DNA from: JAAFHN01 sp031421855
Lineage (GTDB): Bacteria > Pseudomonadota > Gammaproteobacteria > Burkholderiales > Burkholderiaceae_C
Assembly: GCA_031421855.1 (NCBI GenBank)
Contig: JANOPN010000219.1
Span: 1-63,807, forward strand
Direction of reading: 5' to 3'
Length of the DNA stretch: 63,807 bases
Part shown: piece after piece, positions 43,867-52,311 of the stretch
Position numbering within the stretch: the first letter of the stretch is position 1
Layout of the letters: each line of letters starts with the position of its first letter
Notes under the pieces: model-generated
What the model was told of the DNA's origin: nothing
What the model saw: only the letters and a program-made list of their open reading frames with translations
Databases searched by the model: none
Made by a program: the position numbers and the translations under genes

Positions 43867-45183
43867 ATGACCAATCTCAGCACCACATTCGCAGGCATTT
43901 CAAGCCCCAACCCCTTTTGGTTGGCTTCAGCACCGCCGACCGACAAAGCCTACAACGTCAACCGCGCTTTCGAGGCGGGTTGGGGCGGCGTGGTGTGGAA
44001 GACGCTTGGCGAAGCCGGTCCGCCGGTGGTCAACGTCAACGGCCCGCGCTACGGCGCGCTGCTCACGCCCGACCGCCGCATGATGGGGTTCAACAACATT
44101 GAGCTCATCACAGACCGCGATTTGGAGCTGAATTTGCGCGAGATTGCCGAGGTTAAGCGCCGGTGGCCCGATCGTGCGATGGTGGTGTCCATCATGGTGC
44201 CGTGCGAAGAGCAAGCTTGGCGAGCGATCTTGCCTCGGGTTGAAGACACCGGTGCCGACGGCATTGAACTCAATTTTGGCTGCCCGCACGGCATGAGCGA
44301 GCGTGGCATGGGCGCGGCGGTTGGGCAAGTGCCTGAGTACATCGAGATGGTCGCGGCTTGGTGCAAGCAACACGGTAAATTGCCGGTGATTGTGAAACTC
44401 ACGCCGAACATCACCGACATTCGGGTCGCGGCGCGAGCCGCCAAACGAGGCGGCGCCGACGCGGTCTCGCTCATCAACACCATCAACTCCATCATGGGCG
44501 TTGACCCCGCCACACTGACCATGAGTCCGTCAACTGGTGGCAAAGGCTCGCACGGCGGCTATTGCGGCCCCGCAGTTAAACCGATTGCCCTGAACATGGT
44601 TGCCGAAATCGCCCGCGACGCGCAAACCCGCGGCCTGCCGATCTCTGGCATCGGCGGCATTGGCTCATGGCGCGACGCGCTGGACTACATCGCGCTCGGT
44701 TCGGGCAATGTGCAAGTTTGCACCGCTGCCATGGTGTACGGGTTCAAAATCGTGCAAGACATGGCTGATGGCCTGTCAAATTACATGGACGAGATGGGTT
44801 TTGCAAGCGTCAGCGACATCGTCGGCAAAGCCTTGCCCACCGTGTCGGACTGGCAATACTTGAACCTCAACCATGTCTCCAAGGCGGTGATTGATCAAAA
44901 ATCGTGCATCCAGTGCGGGCGGTGTCACATTGCCTGCGAAGACACGTCGCACCAAGCGATCACGGCCAGCAAAGACGGCATGCGCCATTTCGAGGTGATT
45001 GAGTCCGAGTGCGTGGGTTGCAACTTGTGCGTCACCGTGTGCCCGGTGCCTTCGTGCATCACGCTGCGCGACCTCGGCGCGGGCGACTTGGACGCCCGCA
45101 CCCAAAAAGTAGTGACCGGCCAGCATGCGGACTGGACCACTCACCCCAATAACCCCATGCGCAAAGTCGCCGAGTCGGCCTGA
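43867..45183 (+). CDS. preA: Dihydropyrimidine dehydrogenase catalytic subunit PreA
   Basis: 438 residues. The dihydroorotate-dehydrogenase-like FMN barrel contains IELNFGCPHGMSERGMGAAVGQ with the catalytic cysteine region, KLTPNITDI and GIGGIGSWRDALDYIALGS. The C-terminal 90 residues carry a two-cluster ferredoxin domain (CIQCGRCHIAC and CVGCNLCVTVCPVPSC). It reduces uracil or thymine at C5-C6 using electrons from PreT. After its stop the DNA has a short 10-bp tandem duplication (GAGTCGGCCT). Confidence 0.93.
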   Translation: MTNLSTTFAGISSPNPFWLASAPPTDKAYNVNRAFEAGWGGVVWKTLGEAGPPVVNVNGPRYGALLTPDRRMMGFNNIELITDRDLELNLREIAEVKRRWPDRAMVVSIMVPCEEQAWRAILPRVEDTGADGIELNFGCPHGMSERGMGAAVGQVPEYIEMVAAWCKQHGKLPVIVKLTPNITDIRVAARAAKRGGADAVSLINTINSIMGVDPATLTMSPSTGGKGSHGGYCGPAVKPIALNMVAEIARDAQTRGLPISGIGGIGSWRDALDYIALGSGNVQVCTAAMVYGFKIVQDMADGLSNYMDEMGFASVSDIVGKALPTVSDWQYLNLNHVSKAVIDQKSCIQCGRCHIACEDTSHQAITASKDGMRHFEVIESECVGCNLCVTVCPVPSCITLRDLGAGDLDARTQKVVTGQHADWTTHPNNPMRKVAESA

Positions 45184-45238
45184 GTCGGCCTGACTCGCCC
45201 TGACTTGCCGTTCAGCCCCCACTTTTCGAAAGACTCCA

Positions 45239-46681
45239 ATGACCACCACCCTCATTCGCGGCGGCACTGTCGTCAACGCGGACCGCGCCTTTCGTGCCGA
45301 TGTGTTGTGCCAAGACGGCCTGATAGCCGCCGTTGGCCCAGATTTGACGCCACCCGCCGGGGCGACTGTCGTTGACGCGGGCGGCCAATACGTCATGCCG
45401 GGCGGCATCGATCCACACACCCACATGCAGTTGCCGTTCATGGGTACGGTCACGATGGATGATTTTTACGACGGCACGGCTGCCGCGATGGCTGGCGGCA
45501 CGACGACGATCATCGATTTCGTCATCCCCGGCCCGATGGAAAACATCATGGATGCCTACCGCACCTGGCGCGGCTGGGCCGAAAAATCGGCCAGCGACTA
45601 CAGTTTTCACGTCGCAATCACTTGGTGGGACGAATCCGTTAAGCGCGACATGGGCACTTTGGTGCAACAAGAGGGAATCAACAGCTTCAAGCACTTCATG
45701 GCGTATAAAAACGCCATCATGTGCGACGACGAGACCTTGGTGAACAGCTTCAAGCGCTCGTTGGAATTGGGTGCGATGCCCACCGTTCATGCGGAAAACG
45801 GTGAATTGGTGTACCTGCTGCAAAACGAAATGGCGGCAGCGGGCATCACCGGCCCCGAGGGGCATCCGCTGTCGCGCCCGCCAAGGGTTGAGTCTGAAGC
45901 GGCCAATCGCGCCATTGCCATCGCCGACGTGCTGGGCGTGCCGATTTACGTGGTTCACGTGTCGTGTGCTGAGTCTGCAGAAGTGATTGCTTTGGCCCGC
46001 GCACGCGGACAGCGCGTGTACGGCGAGGTTCTGGCTGGCCACTTGGTGGTCGACGACAGCGTTTATCGCAACCCGGACTTCGCCTACGCTGCGGGTCACG
46101 TCATGAGCCCGCCGTTTCGACCCAAACTCAACCAAGAGTTTTTGTGGCGGGGGTTGCAATCCGGTAACTTGCACACCACCGCCACCGATCACTGCACCTT
46201 TTGCGCCGATCAAAAAGCGGCTGGGCGAGACAATTTTGCCAAAATACCGAACGGCTGTGGCGGCGTTGAAGAGCGGCTGGCCGTGTTGTGGGACGCTGGC
46301 GTGAATACCGGGCGACTCACGCCGAGTGAGTTTGTGGCGGTTACATCGGCCAACACCGCCAAGTTGTTCAACATCTACCCCCGCAAAGGCTGCGTGGCGG
46401 TTGGTGCGGATGCCGATTTGGTCGTTTGGGACCCCGAAGGCACCAAAACTTTGTCGGTCAAGACCCAGTTCAGCAAGGGCGACTTCAACATTTTTGAAGG
46501 CCGCACCGTGCGCGGTGTGCCCAGCCACACCATCAGCCAAGGCCAGCTTGTCTTCGCCAAGGGCCAGCTCAATGCCGTGCGCGGTGCCGGTCGCTACATC
46601 AAACGCCCCGCCTTCGGCCCTGATTTTGCCGCAAGCAAACTGCGTGCATTGGTGAATGTGCCCTCTGCCGTGACCCGCTAG
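45239..46681 (+). CDS. hydA: Dihydropyrimidinase
   Basis: 480 residues. The amidohydrolase signature GGIDPHTHMQLPFMG gives the first two zinc histidines, NSFKHFMAYK the carboxylated lysine (about 150), VHAENGE and VVHVSC further histidines, and TATDHCTF the late Asp. It opens dihydrouracil or dihydrothymine to the N-carbamoyl beta-amino acid. Located between preA and the amidohydrolase, in pathway order. The long minus-strand frame opposite it is a codon-bias shadow. Confidence 0.94.
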   Translation: MTTTLIRGGTVVNADRAFRADVLCQDGLIAAVGPDLTPPAGATVVDAGGQYVMPGGIDPHTHMQLPFMGTVTMDDFYDGTAAAMAGGTTTIIDFVIPGPMENIMDAYRTWRGWAEKSASDYSFHVAITWWDESVKRDMGTLVQQEGINSFKHFMAYKNAIMCDDETLVNSFKRSLELGAMPTVHAENGELVYLLQNEMAAAGITGPEGHPLSRPPRVESEAANRAIAIADVLGVPIYVVHVSCAESAEVIALARARGQRVYGEVLAGHLVVDDSVYRNPDFAYAAGHVMSPPFRPKLNQEFLWRGLQSGNLHTTATDHCTFCADQKAAGRDNFAKIPNGCGGVEERLAVLWDAGVNTGRLTPSEFVAVTSANTAKLFNIYPRKGCVAVGADADLVVWDPEGTKTLSVKTQFSKGDFNIFEGRTVRGVPSHTISQGQLVFAKGQLNAVRGAGRYIKRPAFGPDFAASKLRALVNVPSAVTR

Positions 46682-46710
46682 ACCTGAACATTGCCTGAAC
46701 ACTGAATGCC

Positions 46711-47961
46711 ATGACTGACTCAAATCCCTCAATCGACAACCTGCGCATCAACGGCGAGCGTCTTTGGGCATCGCTCATGGAATTGGCACAAATTGGTGCC
46801 ACGCCCAAAGGCGGCGTGTGTCGCCTGACGCTGACCGACCTCGACAAACAAGGGCGTGACTTGGTGCTGCGCTGGGCTCGCGAGGCCGGCATGAGCATCA
46901 TCATCGACAAAATTGGCAACGGCTTCATGCGCCGCGCAGGGCGCAACAACGCCCTGCCCCCCATCATGACTGGCAGCCACATCGACACCCAACCGACCGG
47001 CGGCAAGTTTGACGGCAATTACGGCGTGCTTGCCGGAATCGAGGTCGTGCGCACCCTGAACGACCACGGTGTTGAGACCGAAGCGCCCATTGAGGTCGCT
47101 TTTTGGACCAACGAAGAAGGCTCGCGTTTTGTGCCCGTGATGATGGGCTCGGGTGTATTTGCCAAGGCCTTCACCTTGGCTCATGCCTACGCGGCGACCG
47201 ATACCGAAGGCAAAACCGTTGAAGGCGAGCTAGCCCGCATTGGCTATGTTGGCGAGCAAGAACCGGGCGATCACCCCATCGGCGCGTATTTTGAGACCCA
47301 CATTGAGCAAGGCCCGGTCTTGGAAGACAACGACATCACCATCGGCGTGGTCCAAGGGGTTTTGGGCATCCGCTGGTTTGACTGTGTCGTCACGGGCATG
47401 GAGGCCCACGCAGGCCCCACACCCATGGCGTTGCGCAAAGACGCGCTTCAAGTCGCCACCCACCTCATGCAAGAAGTGGTGGCCAGCGCGCTGCGCCACA
47501 AACCCCATGGCCGGGGGACGGTCGGCATGGTCCAAGTTCACCCCAACAGCCGAAACGTCATCCCCGGTCGCGTCAAATTCTCAATGGATTTGCGCAACAG
47601 CACCGATGCCTTGGTCGACGAAATGGTCACCGAGGTCAAAGCGTTCGCGCAAAAGCTCAGCGTCGATAGTGGGCTGGGCATCACCATCGACATGGTCTCA
47701 AGTTACTCGGCCATCGGTTTCCACGGCGACTGCATCGACGCCGTGGCACGAGCCACCAACAAACTGGGCTACTCCAACATGCCCGTCGTCTCAGGCGCGG
47801 GCCACGACGCGGTCTACATGGCCAAACTGGCACCCAGCGGCATGATTTTCATCCCCTGCAAAGACGGAATCAGCCACAACGAAATCGAAGACGCCAAGTT
47901 TGAACACATCGCTGCCGGTTGCAACGTGCTGCTGCACGCGATGTTAGAGCGTGCTGGGTGA
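46711..47961 (+). CDS. Zn-dependent N-carbamoyl-beta-alanine amidohydrolase
   Basis: 416 residues of the M20/AmaB type. Metal ligands are seen in MTGSHIDTQPTGGKFDGNYG (His, Asp), FWTNEEGSRF (Glu), THIEQGPVLE and late GISHNEIE (His). It should hydrolyse N-carbamoyl-beta-alanine to beta-alanine, CO2 and ammonia, the last step of the reductive pathway; related enzymes act on allantoate or hydantoin products, so the pathway context decides. A 61-bp copy of its 3' end recurs at 49896-49956. Confidence 0.9.
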   Translation: MTDSNPSIDNLRINGERLWASLMELAQIGATPKGGVCRLTLTDLDKQGRDLVLRWAREAGMSIIIDKIGNGFMRRAGRNNALPPIMTGSHIDTQPTGGKFDGNYGVLAGIEVVRTLNDHGVETEAPIEVAFWTNEEGSRFVPVMMGSGVFAKAFTLAHAYAATDTEGKTVEGELARIGYVGEQEPGDHPIGAYFETHIEQGPVLEDNDITIGVVQGVLGIRWFDCVVTGMEAHAGPTPMALRKDALQVATHLMQEVVASALRHKPHGRGTVGMVQVHPNSRNVIPGRVKFSMDLRNSTDALVDEMVTEVKAFAQKLSVDSGLGITIDMVSSYSAIGFHGDCIDAVARATNKLGYSNMPVVSGAGHDAVYMAKLAPSGMIFIPCKDGISHNEIEDAKFEHIAAGCNVLLHAMLERAG

Positions 47962-48255
47962 TCTGGATCGACTGTCGTCAAATGCGCCTGACCACACGCC
48001 TGACCACACGCCTGAGTTAGGCACGAGAAGGAAGCTTGGTCGCACCCATGTTGTCCATCGCGGATGATTGCTACGCAAACGCTGCAGGCAAGCAATGAAG
48101 GGCTCGAAAATTTCCTCAAAACCGACCTCGGCTACGTCAAGTGAACAGGTCAACTTTGTGCACTGATACCAACCCATGCGGTCGTGGTCGTCCGTCTCGC
48201 ACGGCATCAGTGTCGCCCGCCGACACATCACCTCATCGGTAATTCTCGTAAGCGG
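47962..48255. other. Intergenic DNA, no convincing gene
   Basis: Contains a 12-bp tandem motif (CTGACCACACGC at about 47989-48013). A minus-strand frame at 47944-48231 lacks any recognisable feature and I do not call it. It opens the degraded island that runs to 49960. Confidence 0.4.
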
Positions 48256-48470
48256 GAGGACGGCTGGTTCAGCATGGCGATGATTTTGACATGGGCGGTT
48301 GGAACGGCTTTGGATCGTCGCAAACGGCTGAATTGGGCGGATTTTGACGACAAATCAGCCAGTGGTTACCGGATTTATTGGGTTCGCTGCTATGATTATT
48401 GAAGTTGGATTCGAAGTCAATTGCACACCGATGTGTCGACGAAAATCCGGCTACCTGTTTATCACCCTTC
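48256..48470. repeat. Imperfect ~200-bp direct repeat, left copy
   Basis: Aligns with 49676-49890 in the same orientation. Shared blocks include GGCGATGATTTTG, CAAACGGCTGAA, the minus-oriented dispersed repeat and GATGTGTCGACGAAAA. The two copies flank the Rhs remnant. Confidence 0.65.
48340..48402 (-). repeat. Dispersed repeat, copy R12
   Basis: CCAGTGGTTACCGGATTTAT then TGGGTTCGCTGCTATGATTA, nested in the left direct repeat. Confidence 0.75.
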
Positions 48471-48535
48471 AGATTTAAGACCAGACCTTGGGTTATGGGA
48501 GCATAAATGATAATTTATCTGCAAAACCGAAAAGT

Positions 48536-48745
48536 CTAATTTTTCTTTTTGATATCAATTGCACGCCAAACTTGTTGCAGAAAAATTACTAAAAAGAGAA
48601 AAATCCACATGACTGCTGTCAAAGTGCCCATTTTGCAAGCTGTTCTACAAGCTGTAGGCAGGCCTGACAATGAGACAAAAGCCGGGAGCGTCGCCAATAC
48701 GGAAAATATAGCTCCGCATACAGCAATAGTGCGATCAGACAACAT
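48536..48745 (-). CDS. Small two-helix membrane protein, candidate Rhs immunity protein
   Basis: 69 residues with two hydrophobic helices (TIAVCGAIFSVLATLPAFVSL; GTLTAVMWIFLFLVIFLQQVW) and a basic end IDIKKKN. No family recognised. It begins 2 bases after the stop of the Rhs tip frame on the same strand. This is where immunity genes of Rhs and CDI toxins sit, and small membrane immunity proteins are known for such systems. Local base composition is more AT-rich than the flanks. The immunity role is inference from position only. Confidence 0.5.
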   Translation of the reverse strand: MLSDRTIAVCGAIFSVLATLPAFVSLSGLPTACRTACKMGTLTAVMWIFLFLVIFLQQVWRAIDIKKKN

Positions 48746-48747
48746 TT

Positions 48748-49550
48748 CTATTTCCGAGTACGGTTGCGCATCAATCGACCCGCTATATCTAAATAATCAT
48801 CCCAACTCATGTCAGGACGGTTAAATCCATTGTCATTTGCATCTGGTACCCAACTTGTACACCGGCACCCAGCTGGTGACCTGTGTGCATCGGTAGCTGG
48901 CGGCAAGAAATCATTAGGATTTTTTGTACCCATACGGGAACACTGATTATTCTTAAATGGACAGTTCCATTGCGTACATCGAATCGGCAAATTTGGAATA
49001 TTTGGGATTGGAGCAGTTGGGCTGAATTTTTGGTACGGACTAAATAGCTCCACGCCGTCCTCGAAGGCTGGAAGATTGCTTGGTAACTCCCCTGGGCTTA
49101 CTGGCGAACGAGATTTCTCCCCTGGTTGGGTTCGGCGTTCAGTTCTTCTCTGACGTGAATTGCCAGTCAGGCCCCAACACTGTTCGGTTTAGGCACCTCT
49201 CAAACCGGAAAACGGCGTAAGTCATTGATTCATATGAACTTCAGGTGACTAACCGAACAGTATTGAGTCAGGCCCTCCGGATCAAACAAACTCACCGGAT
49301 CCCCACCCACATACCCATAAACATTCATGCCCCCAGCCAATCCAATCGGATCCTGCGAAGTAAACCGTTTGAGCACCGGGTCGTAGTATCTGGCTCGGTA
49401 GTACAGCGAGCTGGATTGGTCGCCTTCAATTGATGTGTATGGGTTGCGGCTGCCGGTCGCATCCGGCCCCCAAGCTGAATTTTTGAACGTAAGGGCTGTA
49501 GCCTTAGCTGGTTTGCAACTGGCCTGTGTCGGCTGGGTCGTCGTCGTCAC
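48748..49550 (-). pseudogene. Rhs C-terminal fragment with toxin-tip region, split by a MITE
   Basis: The minus strand encodes the last part of an Rhs core: SLYYRARYYDPVLKRFTSQD, PIGLAGGMNVYGYVGGDPV and FDPEGL, the conserved end of the barrel. A 91-bp element at 49175-49265 then interrupts the frame, giving a premature stop (SHLKFI) at 49230. Removing it plus one 10-bp target copy rejoins DPEGLT to GNSRQRRTERR, open to 48748. The tip of about 140 residues is Cys-rich (IRCTQWNCPFKNNQC) and ends WDDYLDIAGRLMRNRTRK; I recognise no toxin family. The upstream core is missing, so this is an orphan 3' end. Confidence 0.7.
49175..49265. mobile_element. 91-bp MITE inserted in the Rhs gene
   Basis: Ends are inverted: CAACACTGTTCGGTTTAGGC with ACCT on the left, and the complement of CAATACTGTTCGGTTAGTC with ACCT on the right. 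AGTCAGGCCC is repeated perfectly at 49165-49174 and 49266-49275 as target duplication. It has no coding capacity. A 10-bp duplication suggests mobilisation by an IS4-like transposase, which is not in this window. Confidence 0.85.
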
Positions 49551-49675
49551 TCATTTGCGCAATGACGCGGCTCGGTGCGTCGGTGAGGTCGATGCGGCTA
49601 TTGGCCGCATCCTTTTGACCGCTTGCTGTGTCGTATTGCTCGCGATTGCAGCAGCGGCGAGCAACTATGCGTTTG

Positions 49676-49890
49676 AGCGAGGATGACCGGGTTAGCACGG
49701 CGATGATTTTGGTGTGTGCGGCTAGAAGGCTTCAAACTGGCTCGAAACCGGTCAAACGGCTGAACGAGGTAAATTCTTACGTCAAATCAGCCCGTGGTCT
49801 CCGGATTCATTGGGCTTGGTGCTATGATTATTGGGTTATATTCCACGTCAATCGCACGCCGATGTGTCGACGAAAACTCGACGACCGATC
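49676..49890. repeat. Imperfect ~200-bp direct repeat, right copy
   Basis: Partner of 48256-48470, clearly diverged, and directly followed by the duplicated amidohydrolase tail. Confidence 0.65.
49782..49838 (-). repeat. Dispersed repeat, copy R13
   Basis: CCCGTGGTCTCCGGATTCAT then TGGGCTTGGTGCTATGATTA, nested in the right direct repeat. Confidence 0.8.
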
Positions 49891-49895
49891 TGCCT

Positions 49896-49956
49896 CAGCC
49901 ACAACGCAATCGAAGACGCCAAGTTTGAACACACCGTGGCAGGCTGCAACGCGCTG
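49896..49956 (+). pseudogene. Copied 3' end of the N-carbamoyl amidohydrolase gene
   Basis: The 61 bases match 47871-47931 with only a handful of changes (CAGCCACAACG-AATCGAAGACG, then CCAAGTTTGAACACA). It encodes SHN-IEDAKFEHT, the end of an M20-type hydrolase. It is a recombination scar or the remnant of a second related gene. Confidence 0.7.
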
Positions 49957-49977
49957 GGTGATTCGTCTGTCGCCTGC

Positions 49978-50595
49978 TTAAACCTGTTCTCCACGGGCGC
50001 GCCGCGCAACCAAACCGCCGGGTCTGGCGAAGCAGCTGGTCAGCCATTTGGATAAATGTGGCGTTGCGCTGAGGTCCATCCACATCGCGCGGTAGAGCGT
50101 GCAAGCGACGTTCAAATCGGCGACGGTGAAGCGCGCACCCAAAAGAAAGGCGTTCTTGCTCAAAACCTGTTCGAGCACCGCAAACGGTGCTGTCAATGCC
50201 CGAGTTGCGGCTTTTGCGACATCAGGGTCGCGCTCAGCCTCGGACTTGCCAGAGGTGTTGAGGTACCAATTGAAGGTGTGCTGCTCGCATTCAGTTAACA
50301 CCCAAGTTGCCCACTGAACCACACCTGCCCGCTCTTGTGGGTTGGTTGGGCTGATCGCGCACGGGTATTGCTCAGCCAAATAGGCGGTGATGGCAAGCGA
50401 CTCAAACACCACGAATCCGCCGTCTACCAAAAACGGTACTTTGCCGTTGGGGTTGATGTCGGTGTAGGGCTTGGTTTTTAGCGCGGGGTCAGCATAAGAG
50501 ATGGGGTCGTGCTCATAGCTTTGCCCAACTTCATCAAGTGCCCAAAGCACCCGCATGGTGCGCGAGGCAGGAATTCCGTACAGTTTGATGGTCAT
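49978..50595 (-). CDS. Glutathione S-transferase family protein
   Basis: 205 residues. The N-terminal thioredoxin-like domain has LYGIPASRTMRVLWALDEVG (catalytic Ser/Arg region), NPNGKVPFLVDGGFVVFESLAI with the cis-Pro and the E-S glutathione-binding pair. The helical C-terminal domain contains FLLGARFTVADLNVA, the conserved N-capping box. A cytosolic GSH transferase or peroxidase; the substrate is unknown. It is monocistronic and bounded by repeats on both sides. Confidence 0.88.
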   Translation of the reverse strand: MTIKLYGIPASRTMRVLWALDEVGQSYEHDPISYADPALKTKPYTDINPNGKVPFLVDGGFVVFESLAITAYLAEQYPCAISPTNPQERAGVVQWATWVLTECEQHTFNWYLNTSGKSEAERDPDVAKAATRALTAPFAVLEQVLSKNAFLLGARFTVADLNVACTLYRAMWMDLSATPHLSKWLTSCFARPGGLVARRARGEQV

Positions 50596-50611
50596 CTCGG
50601 ATTCTTTCTTG

Positions 50612-50710
50612 GGAGTTACGCAAAACCGCTCCAGCGGCGCTGCAGCTTCAAGCGTGCTGTTCGCATGGTCGTCGTCGCTGCGCCTTGCTAGGACAATTTT
50701 GCGTCAGTCC
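50612..50710. mobile_element. ~100-bp MITE-like element, copy 1
   Basis: Ends GGAGTTACGCAAAA and TTTTGCGTCAGTCC form imperfect terminal inverted repeats. The inside is inverted relative to copies at 52182 and 60533 (GGCGCTGCAGCTTC; GTCGTCGTCGCTGCGCCTTG). Confidence 0.75.
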
Positions 50711-50732
50711 GACTTCTGAATTAATTAGTCAC

Positions 50733-50795
50733 ATTTTGATAGCATAAACCCCAATGGATCCGGTGACCAAGAGCGTATTTGGCATCGAATCCGCT
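50733..50795 (+). repeat. Dispersed repeat, copy R14
   Basis: TTTTGATAGCATAAACCCCA then ATGGATCCGGTGACCAAGAG with tail GTATTTGGCATCGAA. Confidence 0.85.
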
Positions 50796-50918
50796 CGAAA
50801 ATACCGGTTTGAGGCGATTTTGCGGCATTCGGTCCTTAACCCAGATTGTCCAATGGGCGATCAAACCTGCGGTTTGGGTCTACAAGGGTGGTTGGCGGAC
50901 GATTTGAACAATCTCGGT

Positions 50919-52016
50919 TTAAGTGCTGCCGCGAATGATTAGCTCGAATCCGAGATCCACAATTGCCACACTGGGCTCGCCTTTTCGCACGAGGTTTAGC
51001 AGCATGGATGCGCCCATTTCGCCGATTTGTGCCCTCGGGGTTCGCACGGTTGTCAAGCTGGGTAGCATTTGGTCGCTGCCGGTGAGGTCGTTAAAACCGG
51101 CAATCGCCACTTGGTTTGGCACATCAATACCCAGTCGCAGAGCCGCCAATAGCGCGCCCTGCGCCAAGTCGTCGTTGCAAAAGAAGATCGCGTCAACACT
51201 GGGTTGATCGCGCATGATCTGAGTCAACATGTGTGCGCCCAGCGCGATGGACGATGGCGTGGGGTCGAGCCACTCCAAGGCTGGGTCGTAGACGCCCGCT
51301 TCACTCAGCACGTCGCGCCAACCGCGCAATCGCTGCATCAGCCGTGGATCAAGCTGCGCGGCGGCAAAAGCGAGCCGCTTCCTCCCGGTTGTGAGCAGGT
51401 GGCGGGCCAGTGCCACACTGGCGTCGTATTGATGGAATCCAACGCAGTGAAGCTGCCGCCCCGCTTTGGCACGCTGGCTTTGCTGGTCGGGCGGCGGTAG
51501 GTCCATCAGGTGCACACACGGCACTTGGCTTGATGCGATCAGCGCCTCGGTCGCTGCGCTGTGGTCGAGCCCGGTGATGAGCAGCCCGGCGGGTCGATGC
51601 AGCAATTGCTCGCGCACCAATTGTTCTTCTTGCGCGGGGTCGTAGTGGGTCACGCCGATCAAGGTTTGAAAACCGGCCGCACGAAACACCTGCTGCGCGG
51701 CGTCGAGCAAGTCGACAAACAACGCGTTCGACAGTTTGGGGATCAGCATCACGATGTGGTCGCTGCGTTGCGTGGCCAGTGCCCTCGCAGCAGGGTCTGG
51801 AACGTAATTGAGGCGTTTTGAAGCGTCAACAACCCGGGCGATGAGGTCGGGCGCGACTGCCCGTTCGCCCCTCAGCGCGCGCGACGCGGTCATCGGACTC
51901 ACGCCGGCACTTGCGGCGACATCGCTGAGCGTGACTCGTCCCGATGCCCGCTGGCGTTTGGGTGCGACCGCAGATACCCCCAACGGTTGTTGCGCCTGTC
52001 CTGCGGGTTTGTTCAT
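50919..52016 (-). CDS. LacI/GntR-type transcriptional regulator
   Basis: About 365 residues from ATG 52016; a longer frame starts at 52049. The N-terminal helix-turn-helix with hinge reads VTLSDVAASAGVSPMTASRA then LRGERAVAPDLIARVVDA and LNYVPDPAARALA. The periplasmic-binding-like sensor domain follows (IVMLIPKLSNALFVDLL; FFCNDDLAQGALLAALRLG; IAGFNDLTGSDQMLPSLTTV). It resembles gluconate repressors of the LacI family. It is divergent from the sugar-acid operon, with a TAGCGCTA palindrome between them, so it most likely controls that operon. Confidence 0.9.
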   Translation of the reverse strand: MNKPAGQAQQPLGVSAVAPKRQRASGRVTLSDVAASAGVSPMTASRALRGERAVAPDLIARVVDASKRLNYVPDPAARALATQRSDHIVMLIPKLSNALFVDLLDAAQQVFRAAGFQTLIGVTHYDPAQEEQLVREQLLHRPAGLLITGLDHSAATEALIASSQVPCVHLMDLPPPDQQSQRAKAGRQLHCVGFHQYDASVALARHLLTTGRKRLAFAAAQLDPRLMQRLRGWRDVLSEAGVYDPALEWLDPTPSSIALGAHMLTQIMRDQPSVDAIFFCNDDLAQGALLAALRLGIDVPNQVAIAGFNDLTGSDQMLPSLTTVRTPRAQIGEMGASMLLNLVRKGEPSVAIVDLGFELIIRGST

Positions 52017-52146
52017 GTTCGGGTATGTCCTCGTCGGTGGATGACGCATGCGAGTCTAAACTTGCGATAGGTAGATGAGATTGGGTTATGAGTAGTTTGG
52101 GGTTTTTTGATGCGGGGTTTGATGCCTCGCAATTTTTTCTTCGACT

Positions 52147-52161
52147 GGGATAGCGCTACCC
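52147..52161. promoter_or_regulatory. Candidate LacI-family operator
   Basis: GGGATAGCGCTACCC is a near-perfect palindrome with the central C-G step and TAGCGCTA core typical of LacI/GntR operators. It lies between the divergent regulator and operon starts. Confidence 0.6.
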
Positions 52162-52181
52162 GAATGCATGTGTTTTGAATA

Positions 52182-52277
52182 GGACTGACGCAAAACTGTC
52201 TCAGCTAGGCGCGGCGACGACCGTGCAAATGGCGCGGCGAGTAGCTGCAACGCCACTGGGGCGGTTTTGCATGCGTT
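52182..52277. mobile_element. ~96-bp MITE-like element, copy 2
   Basis: Left end GGACTGACGCAAAA is intact and the right end (TTTTGCATGCGTTC) is degenerate. The internal GGCGCGGCGACGACCGTGCA and GTAGCTGCAACGCC match copy 3. It lies between the operator and the first operon gene, so it forms part of the mRNA leader or the promoter. Confidence 0.7.
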
Positions 52278-52311
52278 CGATTGATTTTTTGCGTTGATTG
52301 GAGTCACGAGC

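Larger units (their letters stand above)
50596..50918. other. Intergenic region built mostly of repeats
   Basis: Holds a ~99-bp MITE-like copy (50612-50710) and dispersed repeat R14 (50733-50795). From 50796 to 50918 I see no gene, terminator or RNA. Confidence 0.5.

Noticed and set aside
45212..46732. Long minus-strand frame (506 codons) opposite hydA
   Set aside because: It mirrors a GC-rich conserved gene, has no recognisable domain and a low-complexity His/Arg/Gly-rich translation; a codon-bias shadow.
47944..48231. Minus-strand 95-codon frame after the amidohydrolase gene
   Set aside because: No signal, domain or ribosome binding site, and it overlaps the 3' end of a convergent real gene and a tandem repeat.
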